The notes under the pieces are model-generated. The model had not been told where the DNA came from. It saw only the letters and a list, made by a program, of their open reading frames with translations, and did no database searches. Both the position numbers and the translations under genes were made by a program. Shown here one piece after another: positions 6,292 to 7,368 of a stretch of 7,368 nucleotides of DNA. The stretch lies in assembly GCA_016930475.1 (NCBI GenBank), contig JAFGGR010000144.1, positions 1 to 7,368 on the forward strand, given 5' to 3'. This stretch comes from Clostridiales bacterium (GTDB lineage Bacteria > Bacillota > Clostridia > Saccharofermentanales > Saccharofermentanaceae). Within the stretch, counting starts at the first letter, position 1. Each line of letters starts with the position of its first letter.

Positions 6292-6840
6292 ATCGTCCAA
6301 ACAGACGCTTTGACATGGTTCCCATTTATCGGAAACCCTTATCGTCAGACCGTAACAGCGCTTACCGACATTACGGTCGTGACCGCCTGGCATCAAGCGG
6401 CCAAAAACGTTCGCATTCTTCCCGCATATAGCATTTTATACGACAACAACGGCGGCAGCGGCGGCACGCTTGAGGATCCCCTAACGCATATATAAGGAAT
6501 GAAACGGTTTCCGTACTTGAAAACACGTTTACTTGCGACGGCTTTGTATTCGATTCGTGGAATACCGTTGCCGACGGCGCCCTCCGATCCGACACGAAGC
6601 GGTTTCAGTTTTATCGGATGGGACACTGAGTTTGCAACCGTCACTTCCGATTTAACCGTGACGGCTTTGTACGAGGCAGAGTACTCACCGACTGCGACAC
6701 CGACCCCGTCCCCCGGAGGTGTGCCACGAACCGGCGAGACCGGTTCTGCGAATGAAGCGCCCTGGCTTCTTTTGGCCGGCGGTGTGGCGTCAGCTGTTAT
6801 CGCGCTCGTTCTGAGGAAAAGAAACGTACTCGAAGGGTGA
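6292..6840 (+). pseudogene. Decayed 3' end of an InlB-repeat cell-wall surface protein with sorting signal
   Basis: Remains of a secreted, sortase-anchored repeat protein. Frame 1 reads from just after the regulator stop to 6495 and contains YSILYDNNGG (from 6427), the start of an InlB/Listeria-Bacteroides-type repeat. It then hits TAA at 6493. The repeat continues in frame 3 from about 6487 as NETVSVLENTFTCDGFVFDS, then WNTVADG; one lost base near 6487 explains the shift. Near 6570-6580 the frame returns to 1 with APSDPTRSGFSFIGWD (6577-6624), the middle of a different repeat type, so an internal deletion has joined unlike repeats. TSDLTVTALYEAEY, a Thr/Pro spacer, VPRTG (6721-6735), a hydrophobic helix and RKR complete a normal C-terminus. 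There is no signal peptide or plausible start; the 5' part is missing and the gene is surely dead. The Trp of an FxGW motif is missing at FIGNP near 6328. Confidence 0.8.
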
Positions 6841-6866
6841 TTTTTAAGGCCGAGTACGGGGGAAGG

Positions 6867-6888
6867 GCCGCCGCGGGGCGGCTTTTTT
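6867..6888 (+). terminator. Intrinsic terminator after the surface-protein remnant
   Basis: GCCGCC (6867-6872) pairs perfectly with GGCGGC (6877-6882) around the 4-nt loop GCGG, and six T follow directly (6883-6888). It is 27 nt past the stop codon of the remnant. As no terminator was seen after the MocR-type regulator, this one may now end that transcript too. Its 3' arm and T run lie in the first unit of the 30-nt repeat array. Confidence 0.85.
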
Positions 6889-7014
6889 CGAGCAGAATAC
6901 GCGCGGGGCGGCCCTTTTCGAGCAGAATACGCGCGGGGCGGCTTCTGCCCTGCCCTGCGCCGCAAATTGCTCTCGATTTCTAGCAGAATACGCGCGGGGC
7001 GTCCCTTTTCGAGC
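6871..7014. repeat. GC-rich ~30-nt tandem repeat array
   Basis: Units at 6871-6900 and 6901-6930 are each exactly 30 nt and differ at three positions. They share GCGGGGCGGC, a T-rich tract and CGAGCAGAATAC. A third copy (6931-6991) is interrupted by about 31 extra bases after GCGGCTTC. A fourth, partial copy (6992-7014) begins GCGCGGGGCG and ends TTTTCGAGC. On the opposite strand the units translate as repeats of PRAYSARK or PRVFCSK, which I take to be chance frames. I do not recognise the family. Confidence 0.75.
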
Positions 7015-7057
7015 GTGTTTCGGGACACGAAGCTGTATCGAACGCGTAAGCAAGCGC

Positions 7058-7104
7058 AAATTACGTATAAAACTACCCGAATAGCGACATCTTATACGTA
7101 ATTT
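7058..7104. repeat. 13-bp perfect inverted repeat
   Basis: AAATTACGTATAA (7058-7070) and TTATACGTAATTT (7092-7104) are perfect inverses around a 21-nt loop. The outer flanks nearly continue the symmetry (GCG on the left, CGCG after a 2-3 nt bulge on the right). The element is AT-rich between two GC-rich arrays. It has no T run, so it is not a normal terminator. It could be a structured RNA, a protein site or the end of a small mobile element. Confidence 0.6.
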
Positions 7105-7126
7105 TCCGCGAAAAGCAGAAGCGTAG

Positions 7127-7368
7127 CGGGAGCGCGAGGCGCCCGTATACCGACTAAATAGACTGAACTGCCTCGTTTAGTCGGTAATCATTGATCAATA
7201 AAGAGGTCGCGAGGCGCCCGTATACCGACTAAATAGACCGAACTGCTTCATTTAGTCGGTAATCATTGATAAATAACGGGGGCGCGAGGCGCCCGTATAC
7301 CGACTAAACCACTGAACTGCCTCGTTTAGTCGGTATCATTGATCAATAACGGGAGCGCGAGGCGCCCG
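7127..7368. repeat. 75-nt tandem array with a conserved stem-loop in each unit (continues past window)
   Basis: The 12-mer GCGAGGCGCCCG recurs at 7134, 7209, 7284 and 7357, giving periods of 75, 75 and 73 nt; the array is cut by the window end. Each unit has three symmetrical parts. First, a GC hairpin: GCGC-GAG-GCGC flanked by CGG/CCG in most copies. Second, a perfect 11-bp stem TACCGACTAAA/TTTAGTCGGTA (7148-7158 with 7176-7186, 7223-7233 with 7251-7261, 7298-7308 with 7325-7335). Third, ATTGATCAAT, broken in unit 2. The stem arms are identical in all units, while the 15-17-nt loops vary. Because the whole unit repeats, this is not a CRISPR array. No gene is visible in it. Confidence 0.85.

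Noticed and set aside
6480..6500. Programmed ribosomal frameshift in the surface-protein remnant
   Set aside because: There is no slippery heptamer, a second frame break follows, and the 5' end with signal peptide is missing, all of which indicate a dead gene.
6393..7028. Minus-strand 211-codon frame with PRAYSARK repeats
   Set aside because: The peptide repeats simply reflect the 30-nt DNA repeats, and the rest is antisense to the surface-protein remnant, whose repeats and sorting signal fix the coding strand.
7127..7368. CRISPR array
   Set aside because: The whole 73-75-nt unit is repeated, including the segments that would be spacers, and no cas gene is present.
7127..7368. Integron attC array
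   Set aside because: No cassette genes lie between the units, and I cannot find the conserved RYYYAAC/GTTRRRY core pairs in them.

Overview
The window most resembles a chromosomal fragment from an uncultured Gram-positive Clostridia-type Firmicute. The evidence is a YveK/CpsD-type polysaccharide-export pair, an ECF vitamin transporter S component beside a MocR/PdxR regulator, and a C-terminal VPRTG-type sortase signal on a decayed InlB-repeat surface protein. I cannot assign a genus.

Positions 1-3743 hold a surface polysaccharide (capsule/exopolysaccharide) block, all on the minus strand. Transcription order is a Wzz/YveK-like chain-length protein (3743-3051), its CpsD-like tyrosine autokinase partner (3029-2250), then a membrane-bound CapD/WbpM/PglF-type nucleotide-sugar 4,6-dehydratase (2044-122), and probably a further gene whose first codons lie at 18-1. 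The first two genes are 21 nt apart and form the regulatory pair that controls polymerisation and export. The dehydratase makes a UDP-4-keto-6-deoxy sugar precursor, and it also has a good sigma-A-type promoter of its own in the 205-nt gap before it. That promoter and the region just upstream of the Wzz gene share the 10-mer TGTAATGGTA (read on the plus strand).

Positions 4023-6291 form a divergent pair. An ECF S component (minus strand, 4565-4023) faces a MocR-family regulator (plus strand, 4816-6291) across a 250-nt region with GATAC/GTATC dyads. The family combination suggests regulated vitamin B6 uptake; the substrate is an inference. The 279-nt gap between the ECF gene and the Wzz gene holds a long imperfect hairpin and a repeated 11-mer.

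Positions 6292-6840 are the wreck of a surface-protein gene: InlB/Flg_new-type repeats split over two frames, a sorting signal, a membrane anchor and a basic tail. A clear intrinsic terminator follows at 6867-6888.

Positions 6841-7368 have no credible gene and are dense in repeats: a roughly 30-nt GC-rich array (6871-7014), a 13-bp inverted repeat (7058-7104), and a 75-nt tandem array (7127 to the window end). Each 75-nt unit contains a perfectly conserved 11-bp stem with a variable loop. This last array runs off the window and is the least explained element here.
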